From Mycoplasma nasistruthionis (GTDB lineage: Bacteria > Bacillota_I > Bacilli_A > Mycoplasmatales > Metamycoplasmataceae): a stretch of 64,000 nt of DNA. Made by a program: the position numbers and the translations under genes. Below the pieces are notes generated by a model. That model was not told the DNA's origin, did no database searches, and saw only the letters and a list, made by a program, of their open reading frames with translations. The stretch lies in the NCBI RefSeq assembly GCF_006228185.1, contig NZ_CP040825.1, positions 739,231-803,230 on the forward strand, written 5' to 3'. Positions within the stretch are counted from its first letter, which is position 1; each line of letters begins with the position of its first letter. Below, piece by piece: positions 32,583 through 48,079 of the stretch.

Positions 32583-34673
32583 ATGGCTAGAGAATACGAA
32601 TTAAAAGATTATAGAAATATCGGTATTATGGCTCACATCGATGCCGGAAAAACAACAACTACTGAAAGAATTCTATACCACACAGGTAAAATTCACAAAA
32701 TTGGTGAAACACATGATGGTGCTTCACAAATGGACTGAATGGCACAAGAACAAGAACGTGGTATTACAATTACATCAGCTGCTACAACAGCTTTCTGAAA
32801 AGGTAAAAGAATTAACATTATCGATACACCAGGACACGTTGACTTCACAGTTGAAGTTGAGCGTTCATTACGTGTATTAGATGGTGCTGTTGCTGTTTTA
32901 GATGCTCAATCAGGAGTTGAACCTCAAACAGAAACAGTTTGAAGACAAGCAACAAACTATAAAGTTCCACGTATTGTTTACGTTAATAAAATGGATAAAG
33001 CTGGAGCAGACTTTGCTGCATCAGTTGCATCAGTTAAACAACGTTTAGGTGGAAATGCTGTTGCAATTCAATGACCAATCGGTGCAGAATCTGATTTCAA
33101 AGGAATCATTGACCTTGTAACAAGACAAGCAATTACATATAATGGTGAAGCTGCTGAAGAAGAATTCCCAACAGAAATTCCAGCAGACTTAGTTGATGTT
33201 GTTGAAATCAAACGTCAAGAATTATTAGAAGCAGTTGCTTCATTTGACGAAGAATTAATGATGGTTGTACTAGAAGGTGGAGAAGTTTCAGAAGAAAGAT
33301 TTAAAGAAGCAATCAGAAAAGCTACTTTAACTTCAGAATTCTTCCCTGTTGTTTGTGGTACATCATTTAAAAATAAAGGTGTTAAGAAAATGATCGATGC
33401 TATTATTGATTATTTACCTTCACCACTTGATATTCCTGCTATTAAAGCTTTAGATGGAGACAAAGAAGTTTCAGTTGAAGCTACAGACGAAGGAAACTTT
33501 GCTGCTTTAGCATTCAAAGTTATGAATGACCCATTTGTTGGTTCATTAACATTCTTCAGAGTTTACCGTGGAGTTTTACAAAAAGGAAGCTACGTATATA
33601 ACTCAACAAAAGAACAAAAAGAACGTATTGGACGTGTATTACAAATGCACGCTAACAACCGTGTAGAAATTGATGAATGTCGTGCAGGTGATATTGCTGC
33701 TGCTGTTGGATTAAAATATACAACAACAGGTGATACATTAATCGATGAAAAATCAGCAAAAATCGTTCTAGAAAAAATGGTTTTCCCAGAACCAGTTATT
33801 TCACAAGCTTTAGAACCAGAATCAAAAGCTGCTACAGAAAAATTATCATTAGGACTTCAAAAATTAGCTGCTGAAGACCCTACATTTAGAACATACACAG
33901 ATGAAGAAACAGGACAAACAATTATTGCTGGAATGGGTGAATTACACCTTGACATTATTGTTGACCGTCTAAAACGTGAATTTGGTGTTGTTGCTAAAGT
34001 TGGTGCTCCTCAAGTTTCATACCGTGAAACAATTACACAAGCTGCTGAAGTTGAAGGAAAACACATTAAACAATCTGGTGGTAAAGGGCAATACGGACAC
34101 GTATGAATTAACTTTGAACCAAACCCAGATGGTGGATTTGAATTCGTTGATAAAATTGTTGGTGGAAAAATTCCTAAAGAATACATTAAATCAATTCAAA
34201 AAGGTCTTGAAGAAAAAATGGCAGCTGGTATTTTAGCTGGATACCCAATGATTGACATTAAAGCTACATTATTTGATGGATCATACCACGATGTCGATTC
34301 ATCTGAAATGGCCTACAAAATTGCTGCATCTAAAGCTTTAACAAAAGCTAAAGATAAATTAGGTACAGTGCTATTAGAACCAATCATGGATGTTTCAGTT
34401 GTTGTTCCTTCTGACCACATCGGGGATGTAATTGGTGATTTATCACGTCGTAGAGGATTAGTTAACGATCAAGAACAAAGAAATGATGGCGCTGTTATTG
34501 TTAAAGCTGCAGTTCCATTATCAGAAATGTTCGGATACTCAACAGAGTTAAGATCTATGACATCAGGACGTGGAACATACCAAATGCAATTTGATCACTA
34601 TGACAAATGTCCTAAATCAATCGCAGACGAAATCATCAAACGTAGAAACATTCAAGATAAAGACGAAGATTAA
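32583..34673 (+). CDS. fusA: Elongation factor G
   Basis: 696 residues, full length, TGA as Trp. GTPase motifs [24 protein letters not shown] and NKMD are present, followed by domains II to V ([42 protein letters not shown]). EF-G translocates tRNA and mRNA after peptide-bond formation. Last gene of the str operon here; tuf is not adjacent. Confidence 0.97.
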
Positions 34674-34680
34674 TAATATA

Positions 34681-34706
34681 AAAACTACTCTTTTGAGTAG
34701 TTTTTT
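34681..34706 (+). terminator. Terminator of the str operon
   Basis: Stem AAAACTACTC / GAGTAGTTTT followed by T6. Confidence 0.9.
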
Positions 34707-34793
34707 CTATTTTAAAGAAACGGAAAAAACTAGCCAAAAAACTTTTTTAGTTCAATAATTAAATTTAATTATTTATTTAATGAAAGGAACAAA

Positions 34794-35861
34794 ATGGCTA
34801 AAAACAAAAATCCAAACCAAATAAATGATTTACAACCTGAAAATATTAATGATAATCTTGACTTATCTCAAGTTGTAGACAAAATTATTGAAGAAAAAGA
34901 AAAACACTCAAATACTATAAAAGAGGCTATTAAAGAAATAGAAAAACGATTTGGATCTGAATCAATAATGTTTCTAAATAAAATACCAGACGCTAAAACA
35001 GAAACTATTCACAGTGGAAGTTATATGCTAGATAAAGCTTTAGGAATAAAAGGTTTTCCTAAAGGTAAAATTATTGAAATCTATGGACCAGAAAGTTGTG
35101 GTAAAACCACGCTTGCACTTCACACAATTGCAGAAGTACAAAAACAAGGTGGAGTAGCAGCGTTTGTTGATGCAGAACATTCAATCGATCCGGTTTATGC
35201 ACAAAATATTGGAGTTGATGTCGATAAACTTATTTTATCTCAGCCAGACTCTGGTGAGCAAGCTTTAGATATTGTTGACATTTTATCTAAAACAGGAAAA
35301 ATAGATTTAATAGTACTAGATTCAGTAGCAGCTTTAGTACCTGAAGCAGAGCTTAATGGTGAAATGACTGATCAACAAATTGGTGCACAAGCGCGCTTAA
35401 TGTCTAAAGCTTTAAGAAAAATTACTGGACATTTAAATAAAAACAAAACAACTATTATATTTATTAATCAACTACGAGAAAAAGTGGGTGTTATTTTTGG
35501 TAATCCAGAAACCACACCCGGAGGAAGAGCGCTAAAATTTTACTCAAGTATAAGAATTGAAGTTCGAAAAGGACCGGCCATAGAAGAAAATAAAGACATA
35601 GTTGGCTCAGAAATAAAATTTAAAGTTGTTAAAAACAAATTAGCTGCTCCATATAAAACTGGTCAAAGCGAATTATTTTATTCAAAAGGCATTGATAAAA
35701 TAGGAGAACTAATTGACTTAGGCACTGAAAAAGGCATTATAGATAAAAAAGGTGCTTGATACAGTCATGAAGGGTCTAATGTGGCTCAAGGTAAAAAGAA
35801 AATGAAAGAGTATTTACTTCAAAACAATAATTTAATGAATCAAATCTTATCCCTTCTTTAA
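34794..35861 (+). CDS. recA: Recombinase RecA
   Basis: 355 residues. Walker [10 protein letters not shown], Walker [16 protein letters not shown], the L1/L2 regions ([42 protein letters not shown]) and RKGPAI are all present. The first 45 residues are a longer charged extension than in E. coli. One TGA near the end is Trp. The C-terminal acidic tail is reduced. Confidence 0.97.
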
Positions 35862-35918
35862 GTCTATTTCTTATATTAATATGTAATTTTTAAATAAAAA
35901 TTGTAAAATATTAACAAT

Positions 35919-36749
35919 ATGACAGCAAAAAATGAACAATTTATTAAATTACTATTTATTGGCGATATTTTTGGTGAACCAGGAATACTAACAGTCGAAA
36001 AACTCCTACCCAAATTAATTAAACAGTATTCAATTGATTTTACAATTGCGCAAGGAGAAAACATAACAGGTAGAAAAGGGTTAAATTTTCAAGACTACAA
36101 TAGGTTAAAAAAAGTTGGGATCAATGTATTCACTATGGGAAATCATGTTTATGCGAATGCAGATATTTACAACTTCATAGATACAGAAGATGTCATTCGT
36201 CCATTTAATGTACCACTTGAACTGCCCGGTTTTGGTACTAGAGTATATAAAGTTAAAGATTTTAGTTTAAGAGTAACATCTTTAATGGGAATAGCTTTTA
36301 ATGAACTGCTTCAACCATGACCTAATAAATCACCAGAGAATTTCTTTGATGCATTTGATGTTATTGAAAACAACATGGAACAAACAGATTTTCACTTTAT
36401 AGATTTCCACGGAGAAACAACAAGTGAGAAAAATGTTTTTGGAATCTATGTTGATGGAAAAGTTGATGCAGTTTGTGGAACCCACACTCATGTACAAACT
36501 AATGATGCAAGATTATTACCAAATAATACTGCTTATGTTACTGATGCTGGAATGACTGGGCCTATGAATAGTGCTATTGGTGCTAATTATGACGAAGTTT
36601 ATCAAAAGATGAGATTTGAAGCTATGTCAAAATTTAAAGTAAGCCCCAATCCAACTCAGTTTAATGCTGTCGTACTAGAATTACATAAAGATAAAACAAA
36701 AAACAAAATAGATCTAATTAAGATTGAAGATATAGATTATAAAAATTAA
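35919..36749 (+). CDS. YmdB-type metallophosphoesterase
   Basis: 276 residues. Metal-binding motifs LLFIGDIFGEPG, AQGENITGRKG, TMGNHVYAN, DFHGETTSEK and CGTHTHVQTNDARLLP match the TIGR00282/YmdB family, whose Bacillus member hydrolyses 2',3'-cyclic nucleotides. One TGA (Trp) after FNELLQP. It lies 57 bp after recA and may be co-transcribed. Confidence 0.9.
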
Positions 36750-36947
36750 AAAATATAAACTAACCCCATTTAAGTGTGTTATAATATACAGGCTTACTTG
36801 ATGTTAGTTTTTTATTTAACTAAAAAATATTCAAAAAAAATTAAAAAAAGTTTTTGGTTGGAATTTTTCATGCTATAATAATTAGGCTAACAAGCAAACA
36901 GAAGTTCTTTTAAAACTAGATATATAACAAAATACATGACAGTCAAT
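36750..36947 (+). promoter_or_regulatory. rRNA operon promoters and 16S leader
   Basis: Two TATAAT boxes, at 36780-36785 and 36874-36879, suggest tandem promoters. The leader then carries AAAACTAGATATATAAC (36912-36928) and TACATGAC (36933-36940), which pair with sequences after 16S to form the processing stem. Confidence 0.65.
36912..36940 (+). other. 16S processing stem, 5' arm
   Basis: AAAACTAGATATATAAC (36912-36928) is the exact reverse complement of 38554-38570, and TACATGAC (36933-36940) that of 38527-38534. Together they would form an RNase III-type stem closing the 16S precursor. Confidence 0.8.
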
Positions 36948-38456
<1,509 letters not shown>

Positions 38457-38744
38457 ACGGAGTACATACGACAACAACTTTAGTTGTCAACATTACCTAT
38501 TTCAAGACTATTTTTAAATATTATTAGTCATGTACATTGTTAATAGTCCAATGGTTATATATCTAGTTTTGAGAGGATTTCTCTCATATGTTCTTTGAAA
38601 ACTGAATAGTAAAGATATTAATATAACAACGACATCAAAAATAAATTAGTCAATTTGTTTTGAACCGAGTTAATTATCTAATTAGATAATAATTTATTAA
38701 AATGTCTTTGAATACATCAATAAACGATAGGTAAATATTGTTAT
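38457..38744 (+). other. 16S-23S spacer
   Basis: About 290 bp without a tRNA gene. It contains the 3' arm of the 16S stem (38527-38570) and the 5' arm of the 23S stem (38588-38612). A local hairpin ACAACAACTTTAGTTGT lies near 38470-38488. Confidence 0.8.
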
Positions 38745-41640
<2,896 letters not shown>

Positions 41641-41673
41641 AAATGTATTCAACGACATTTTAGTAGATTATTA

Positions 41674-41698
41674 TTACTATTCAGTTTTCAAAGAACAT
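41674..41698 (+). other. 23S processing stem, 3' arm
   Basis: These 25 nt are the perfect reverse complement of 38588-38612 in the spacer, so the whole 23S precursor is enclosed by a 25-bp helix, the expected RNase III substrate. Confidence 0.85.
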
Positions 41699-41722
41699 TA
41701 TTTGGATCTTTGTAAAATATTG

Positions 41723-41744
41723 TATAATTTCTGTAATTAAAATT
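41723..41744 (+). promoter_or_regulatory. tRNA cluster promoter
   Basis: TATAAT at 41723-41728, 17 bp before the first tRNA. The cluster may thus be transcribed independently of the rRNAs. Confidence 0.5.
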
Positions 41745-41821
41745 GGAGAAGTAGCTCAGCTTGGTAGAGCACTACATTTGGGCTGTAGTGGTCGCAGGTT
41801 CAAATCCTGTCTTCTTCACCA
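41745..41821 (+). tRNA. tRNA-Pro (anticodon TGG)
   Basis: Full cloverleaf. Anticodon stem CTACA / TGTAG with loop TTTGGGC. TTCAAAT T-loop and encoded CCA. Confidence 0.95.
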
Positions 41822-41828
41822 TTTATAT

Positions 41829-41905
41829 GGGGGGTTAGCTCATTTGGCTAGAGCGCCTGCCTTGCACGCAGGAGGTGGTGGGTTCGAATCCCATACTCTC
41901 CACCA
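41829..41905 (+). tRNA. tRNA-Ala (anticodon TGC)
   Basis: Acceptor GGGGGGT, anticodon stem CCTGC / GCAGG around TTGCAC, TTCGAAT T-loop, CCA encoded. Confidence 0.95.
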
Positions 41906-41910
41906 TATAT

Positions 41911-41987
41911 GGCACTGTAGCTCAGTTGGTTAGAGCATCCGGTTCATACCCGGAAGGTCAAGAGTTCGAATCTCTTCGGTGCTACCA
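41911..41987 (+). tRNA. tRNA-Met, elongator (anticodon CAT)
   Basis: Cloverleaf with acceptor GGCACTG and anticodon CAT. Assigned to elongator Met from its place in the conserved Bacillus-type order Pro-Ala-Met-Ile-Ser-fMet-Asp-Phe. Confidence 0.85.
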
Positions 41988-42015
41988 AAACACATAACTA
42001 CTGGTCGTGGTCATT

Positions 42016-42091
42016 GGACCTATAGCTCAACGGTTAGAGCAACCGGCTCATAACCGGTTGGTTACAGGTTCGAATCCTGTTGGGTCCACCA
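42016..42091 (+). tRNA. tRNA-Ile2 (anticodon CAT, expected lysidine-modified)
   Basis: Second CAT tRNA, acceptor GGACCTA, anticodon stem ACCGG / CCGGT. The cluster order places Ile(CAU) here. TilS would convert C34 to lysidine so that it reads AUA. Confidence 0.8.
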
Positions 42092-42093
42092 AT

Positions 42094-42186
42094 GGGTGAT
42101 TACCCAAGTCTGGCTGAAGGGACTAGTCTTGAAAACTAGCAGGGGCTTCACGGCCCGCGGGGGTTCGAATCCCTCATCACCCGCCA
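42094..42186 (+). tRNA. tRNA-Ser (anticodon TGA)
   Basis: Long variable arm as in all tRNA-Ser, anticodon loop CTTGAAA, acceptor GGGTGAT / ATCACCC, discriminator G. Confidence 0.95.
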
Positions 42187-42212
42187 AAAATTATTCAGTA
42201 GTTATTATATAT

Positions 42213-42287
<75 letters not shown>

Positions 42288-42290
42288 AAT

Positions 42291-42367
42291 GGTCCAGTGG
42301 TAAAGTGGTTTAATACGCCTCCCTGTCACGGAGGAGATCGCGGGTTCGATCCCCGTCTGGACCGCCA
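42291..42367 (+). tRNA. tRNA-Asp (anticodon GTC)
   Basis: Anticodon stem CCTCC / GGAGG with loop CTGTCAC, acceptor GGTCCAG / CTGGACC, CCA encoded. Confidence 0.95.
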
Positions 42368-42372
42368 TTAAT

Positions 42373-42448
42373 GGCCCTGTAGCTCAGTTGGTAGAGCAAC
42401 AGATTGAAGCTCTGTGTGTCGCTGGTTCGATTCCTGCCGGGGCCACCA
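42373..42448 (+). tRNA. tRNA-Phe (anticodon GAA)
   Basis: Anticodon stem CAGA / TCTG with loop TTGAAGC, acceptor GGCCCTG. Last gene of the cluster. Confidence 0.95.
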
Positions 42449-42498
42449 AAATCCTCTATTTTGTTAGTTAAACTAGTTAACAAAATAGAGGATTTTTT
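42448..42498 (+). terminator. Terminator of the tRNA cluster
   Basis: Very long perfect stem (about 19 bp, AAATCCTCTATTTTGTTA and its complement) ending in T6. Confidence 0.92.
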
Positions 42499-42542
42499 AT
42501 ATAATTTTATAAAGCTTTTTCTTTTAAATAACGGAGGATAAA

Positions 42543-45194
42543 ATGGATTATAAAAAAACTTTAAATATGCCTGAAACTAATTTCGATATGAAGGCTAATT
42601 TAACGACAAAAGAACCATTGTTTAGACAAATGTGGTTAGACAAAGAGGTGTACAAAAATATATTAAAGCTTCGTAAACACGGACCTAAATTTATTCTTCA
42701 CGACGGTCCGCCTTATGCTAATGGTGATTTACACGTAGGACATGCTTTAAATAAAATATTAAAGGACATTGTTGTTAGATATAAAACCATGTCAGGTTTT
42801 TATTCACCTTTTAAAGCAGGTTGAGACACACATGGATTACCAATCGAACATAGAATGCTTACTGAAATGCAAATTGATAAAAGTGAACTAGATCCTGTTA
42901 TTTTAAGAAAAAAAGCAGCTGAATATGCACTAAGTCAAGTAAAAAAACAAAAAGAACAATTTAAAAGTTTACAATTACTATCAGACTTAGAAGATATCTA
43001 TGTAACTTTAGATAAAAAATATGAAACAAAACAATTAGAAGTGTTTAAAAAAATGGTGTTTGATGGTTTGGTTTATAAAGGTCTTAAACCTGTATATTGA
43101 TCACCAACATCACAAAGTGCTTTAGCTGAAGCTGAAGTAGAATATCAAGACATTAAAAGCCCTGCTGTTTATGTAAGATGCAAAGTTAAAGATGCTACTA
43201 GCAACTTTATTTCATCAGGTGATTATTTGGTTATATGAACAACAACACCTTGAACTTTAATTGCCAACGCAGGAATTGCATATGGTGAAAATATAGAGTA
43301 TTCAAAAGTTTTAATTAATAATGAATACTACATAATTGCGACTGAACTATTAGGAAACTTTATTACCAAATTAAAATCACCAGATTATCAAGTTGTTTCA
43401 ACATTTAATGGTTCACATTTTGGTGAATTAACTTATACAAGCCCTGTTAACTTGAATATCAATCCTGTTGTACCAGGTCATCATGTAACAAGTGAAGCAG
43501 GTACAGGTTTAGTTCATATTGCACCTTTATTTGGTGAAGATGACTTTTTAATTGGACAAAAATTTAATTTAAACAAACTAATGCACGTTGCTGATGATGG
43601 AACTATTGAAAATAGTAATACACAATTTGATGGAATGTTTTATTTAGATTCAAACAAAGCAATTTCAGAATTTTTAGGTTCAGAAGTAGTTGCTTTTGAA
43701 TGAATCAAGCATGCTTATCCACACGATTGAAGAACACATAAACCTATTATTTTTAGAGGAACACCGCAATGATTTGTTTCAATTGATAAAATTAGACAAC
43801 AAATTTTAAATCAGATTGAAAACAATGTTAACACATATCCTGACTGAGCTAAAAAACGTTTAGCGCAAATGATTTCAAACCGTGCAGATTGAACGATTTC
43901 AAGACAACGTACTTGAGGTGTGCCAATCATCATTTTCTATGATCAAGATAAAAATCCTGTTTTAGATCCTGAATTATTTGATCACGTAATAAATTTAGTT
44001 TCAGAACATGGAACAGATATTTGATGAGAAAAAACAACTGATGAATTATTGGTACCTAAATATCAAAATAAAGGTTTCACTCGTGAAATGGACATTATGG
44101 ATGTTTGATTTGATTCAGGAGTTTCATCAATTGCTGTTAATATTGACTCTGAGCTAGAATCTCCATATGATTTATACCTTGAAGGAATTGATCAATACCG
44201 TGGATGATTTAACTCATCAATCATTAGTTCAGTAGCATATAAAGGCTTAAGTCCTTACAAAAACATAGTTTCTCACGGATTTGTTTTAGACGGAAAAGGT
44301 GAAAAAATGTCTAAATCAAAAGGAAACATAATCTCACCTTTAGATGTAGTTAAAGAACGTGGTGCTGATATTTTACGTCTATGAGTAGCTAATTCAGAAT
44401 ATTCAAATGATGTTAATATTTCGAAAGAAATCTTAGACCAAAATGCTGAGATCTATCGTAAAATCCGAAATACAATTAAATTCCTGCTTGGTAATTTAAA
44501 TAATTATCAATATCAACAAACTGAATTAACCGGTATACATGAACTAATTAATCAACAGTTAATTTCATTAAAACATGAAGTTTATAAAGCATATGATGAA
44601 TTTAAATTTATTAATGTAATTAAGTTGCTAAATAACTATATAGTTGATTTATCAGGATTCTACTTATCAATTACAAAAGATATTTTATATGTAAGAAAAA
44701 TTAATGATCCTGAAAGATTAATGGTTTTATATAACATATATAACATTTTAGATTTCTTAATTCTAGCTTTAGCACCAATTTTACCAACAACAGCAGAAGA
44801 AGCATATTCACACTTTAATAAAGTTGAAAAATTAGATTCAGTATTTTATGAAACATTTAACAAAGACATTCCAGAAGTAAATCAATCAATAATTGATTCA
44901 TTTAATGAATTCTTTGAACTAAAAGACACTGTAAATGCCCTAATTGACGCAGAAATTAAAAAAGGTACTTTTAAACGTTCTAATGAAGCAATTGTTTATA
45001 TTCCATTAAGTGAAGCAATGCAACAATTAGATTTAAAAACATTATTAATGGTTGGAAAAATTGAAAATTCTCAACAAACATCAGTTGCTAAATTTGAATC
45101 TGTAAAATGCCCTAGATGTTGAAATCACTTTGAAGAATCATCTATCCAACAAGAGCTTTGTCCAGTTTGTTATGATGTAATCATTAATAACTAA
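42543..45194 (+). CDS. ileS: Isoleucyl-tRNA synthetase
   Basis: 883 residues, many TGA as Trp. Class I signatures HVGH and KMSKSKGN are present, as is the editing domain region with PGHH and TTTPWTL. The C-terminal zinc knuckle is complete (CPRC...CPVC). Ribosome binding site GGAGG lies 7 bp upstream. I see no T-box leader between the tRNA terminator and the start. It is followed after 8 bp by lspA. Confidence 0.97.
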
Positions 45195-45202
45195 GGTTAA
45201 TT

Positions 45203-45916
45203 ATGAAAGATAAATTAAAAACTAAAATAACACAACATTGACAGTGAATTAAAGAAAACCGTAAAAAAATATTAATCAGCTACTTAATTTTATTTTCAGT
45301 GTTTATTGCAATGTTTACAATTGACCAATTAACTAAGTACTTGCTATTTGAACATGGTGACGTTTTTAATGCCAACAGCCAAGGTCAAGTTAACGTTGGT
45401 GGCAGATGAGTTGATGCTAAAAGCATTTATCCAGTCAATTCAGCTGACTGAAAAAATTATGGCATAATAGGTGTTAGAAGCGTTTGACATAAAGGTGTTA
45501 CTTTCCTAGATACTAATAACATAGGATTAATTCAAGCAATTAGTTTTATTATTGCACTTTGTGTTATCTTTATTCCTTTATTTGCTAAAGAACATAGTTA
45601 TTACTATAGTTTTGGACTGGGTTTTTTACTAGCCGGTGATTTAGGTAATGCAACTGACAGAATTGCTTTTTTAGGGCATGTCAAGGATGAATTTTACTTA
45701 CCTTGATATGATACTGGAACATTTAACTTTGCTGATATTTGCATCTTTATAGGTATTATTTACCTAATTATTTTCATGGTAGTAATGGCAATAATTGAAT
45801 GAAAAAAAGAAGCAGTTGAAGAGAATGAAATAGATAAATTAGCAGAAGAAGCAACAAATAAAGGTGATACACCTGACATGTCTTATTTAAATAAATTTGA
45901 TGAAGACGATAAATAA
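45203..45916 (+). CDS. lspA: Lipoprotein signal peptidase (SPase II)
   Basis: 237 residues, longer than the usual 160 through an N-terminal basic extension, a loop of about 45 residues and a charged C-terminal tail. The catalytic aspartates are visible in GNATDR and NFADICIF, in the last two membrane segments. It cleaves prolipoproteins before the lipidated Cys, which this window's seven or more lipoproteins require. The ileS-lspA order is common in bacteria. Confidence 0.93.
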
Positions 45917-45920
45917 TCAT

Positions 45921-45948
45921 AAATCTAGCTAGCTTTAGCTAGATTTTT
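45921..45948 (+). terminator. Terminator after ileS-lspA
   Basis: Stem AAATCTAGCTA / TAGCTAGATTT and T-rich tail. Confidence 0.88.
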
Positions 45949-46021
45949 ATACAACCTGAAAATATTTTTCAAATTTTGTTTTTCTTATTTCACTATTGTT
46001 TAAATCTTGTAAAATTAAACA

Positions 46022-47338
46022 ATGAAACCCGCGGAATTTTCAAATGATCAATTAAACGAATGTGATCAATGCTCTAAAGACCCTTTAAGCCTATGTCCTA
46101 GTCATAATAATTTTCTAAATCAAGATGAAATCCAAGAAAATCTTGAGTGCATGAAATATAAAATGGGTCAATATTTACTTAATAACAAAAAAACCAAACT
46201 AAGTTTTAAGATACTAGTTCAACGCTATTGATTTAGAGTTTTACTGATCTTTTTAGCTGCCTGAGTGTTCAACTTTGGTATTCATATGTTTTTAAGTAAA
46301 TCAGATACTATACCTTCAGGAATTACTGGAGTTCCTACTTTACTACAATATTTATTTCCAGTTCTAAGCAAATGATTCGCCTTAATTTACTTTGCTTGCA
46401 ATGTTCCTTTATTTTTGATGTTTTGAAGAAAAATAAAGAAAAGTTTTGTCTATTTAACCTTGCTTTTTATGTTGTTTTTACAACTAAGCAACACGGTTTT
46501 AACTATTCAATCAATCCATGTTTTTTTATTTGAAAAAATAAGCTTTATTCATACTGATTACAATCATTATGCAATAGCAAAAGAAGGTTTAAGAAGCTTT
46601 AAAATTATTGAAATAACAGATTCAAATGCTACCTTACCTCAAGGTTATATTAATGTAATGAATGTTTATCAAAGCATCTCTAATTCAACACCTATCGAAG
46701 GCTTTTCAACTTTAACAATTGAGCAACTAACACAGTTAATTTGATACCATGAAGGAAAAACTTGAGCTATATTGGTTTATGGAACTTTAGGTGCTTTATT
46801 AATTGGTGTTGGAATTTCACTATCATGACGTGCTGGTGGAAGTACTGGTGGAACTGATATTATTGCTTATTACTTTTCAACCAAATCTAAACGTAGTGTA
46901 AGTTCAATGCTTTCAATTGTTGGGTTTATAACTGCGGTAATGTTTTTAGTAATTTATGGCTTAGTTAAACCTAATATCAACGGTGAATTATTTGGAATGC
47001 GAGAATTATCTACCTTCTGTTATTTAGTTGTAACCAATTTAATTATTAACATCTTGTATCCTAAATACAAAAAGGTACAATTAACTATTGTTACAAATGA
47101 ACCTGAAAAAGTAGTTGCTTACTTCAAACTTATTAATTACTGACACAGTTATCGTTTTGTTGAATTTGAATCAGGATATACAGGTAATAAATGCAAAAAA
47201 ATCGAAACTGTAATGTTACTATTAGAATCTAAAAACATTATTCATGACTTAAAAATAATTGACCCTAAAATATGAGTTTCTGTTAAAGGAGTTCATTCAA
47301 TAGCAGGTAATTTTAACACAGAATATGTTGAACAATAA
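46022..47338 (+). CDS. YitT family membrane protein
   Basis: 438 residues, TGA as Trp. Cytoplasmic N-terminus with Cys residues (CDQCSKDPLSLCPSH), then about six hydrophobic segments. SWRAGGSTGGTDIIAYYFSTK is the YitT (DUF161) signature, and a DUF2179-like C-terminal domain follows (TIVTNEPEKVVAYF; ETVMLLLESKN). The transported or sensed substrate is unknown. The N-terminal 50 residues and a loop of about 75 residues between helices (YNHYAIAKEGLRSF region) are larger than in Bacillus homologs. Confidence 0.87.
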
Positions 47339-47344
47339 TCAACT

Positions 47345-47375
47345 AAAAGAACAATTTATTCAATTGTTCTTTTTT
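47345..47375 (+). terminator. Terminator after the YitT-family gene
   Basis: Stem AAAGAACAATT / AATTGTTCTTT followed by T-rich sequence. Confidence 0.85.
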
Positions 47376-47423
47376 TGTTCAGTTACTCAAAAAAATTATT
47401 TATTAAATGAAAGGAGGTAACCT

Positions 47424-47666
47424 ATGAAACTAAACCAATTAAACAAAGTGTCAGAGAATGAAAAGAAAAATTTAAATCCTGGTTTTGCGTTTACTACACT
47501 ATTAACTGCATTGCCCGCAATTTTAACTGGTATTAACACTGTTGTTGGTATTTTTAAATCTATGTTTTCATCTGCAGGTTCTGTTAAGACAAAAGAGAAC
47601 GAAATCAAATGAGATTCATCAGCTAAAAAAGCACCAAAAGTTATGGAAAACTATATACTATTTTAA
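47424..47666 (+). CDS. Small protein with a hydrophobic helix (80 aa)
   Basis: 80 residues; one TGA (KWDSS) is Trp. A charged N-terminus (MKLNQLNKVSENEKKNLN) is followed by one hydrophobic, Gly/Thr/Ala-containing segment (FAFTTLLTALPAILTGINTV) and a charged tail. The ribosome binding site GAAAGGAGGTAA (about 47410-47421) is complementary to the 16S tail over 12 nt. No family recognised. The layout recalls small bacteriocin-like or membrane-active peptides, but there is no transporter or immunity gene beside it, so this is only a suggestion. The rplU promoter lies immediately after the stop. Confidence 0.75.
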
Positions 47667-47671
47667 TTTTC

Positions 47672-47772
47672 TGATATAATAGCAGTGTTACTGATATTAG
47701 TAACCGTTCTAAAAAGGTTCAAGTGTTATTTTAACCACCTTCCAGACGAGCCACTTAATATGGAGGCATTGC
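47672..47772 (+). promoter_or_regulatory. rplU promoter and structured leader (possible L21 leader)
   Basis: Extended -10 TGATATAAT at 47672-47680. The transcript then has a perfect hairpin GTTACT / AGTAAC (about 47686-47703), a smaller AACC / GGTT helix, and AAGTG / CACTT closing a region that contains ACCACCTTCCAGACGAG. Low-GC Gram-positive bacteria are known to carry an L21 autoregulatory leader at this place; assignment here is by position and structure only. The ATGGAGGC ribosome binding site follows. Confidence 0.5.
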
Positions 47773-48072
47773 ATGAACGCAATCATTGAAACAGGTGGAA
47801 AGCAACTTCTAGTTCAAGAAGGTCAAACAATCTTCATCGAAAAAATTGAAGGTGAAGAAGGATCAAAAGTATCATTCGACAAAGTATTATTAGTTGGTGA
47901 TAAAATTGGTAGACCATACTTAGAAAATGCAGTCGTAACAGGAATCATCGAAAAACAAGGTAAAGCTAAGAAAATCGTAGTTTACCGTCACAATGCAAAA
48001 TCTACACACAAAAGAAAATTAGGACACCGTCAACCATATACACGTGTTAAAATTGAAAGCATTAAAGGATAA
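47773..48072 (+). CDS. rplU: 50S ribosomal protein L21
   Basis: 99 residues, normal length. MNAIIETGGKQLLVQEGQ and HKRKLGHRQPYTRVKIESI are the L21 signature. Operon with rpmA, 7 bp spacing. Confidence 0.97.
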   Translation: MNAIIETGGKQLLVQEGQTIFIEKIEGEEGSKVSFDKVLLVGDKIGRPYLENAVVTGIIEKQGKAKKIVVYRHNAKSTHKRKLGHRQPYTRVKIESIKG

Positions 48073-48079
48073 TTAGAAA

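Noticed and set aside
38457..38744. tRNA genes in the 16S-23S spacer
   Set aside because: No cloverleaf can be drawn; the inverted repeats there pair with sequences flanking 16S and 23S instead.
41911..42091. Two elongator tRNA-Met genes
   Set aside because: The second CAT tRNA sits at the Ile(CAU) place of the conserved Bacillus-type cluster order, so Ile2 is the better call.
42499..42542. T-box riboswitch upstream of ileS
   Set aside because: Only 44 bp separate the tRNA terminator from the ATG and no T-box sequence is present.
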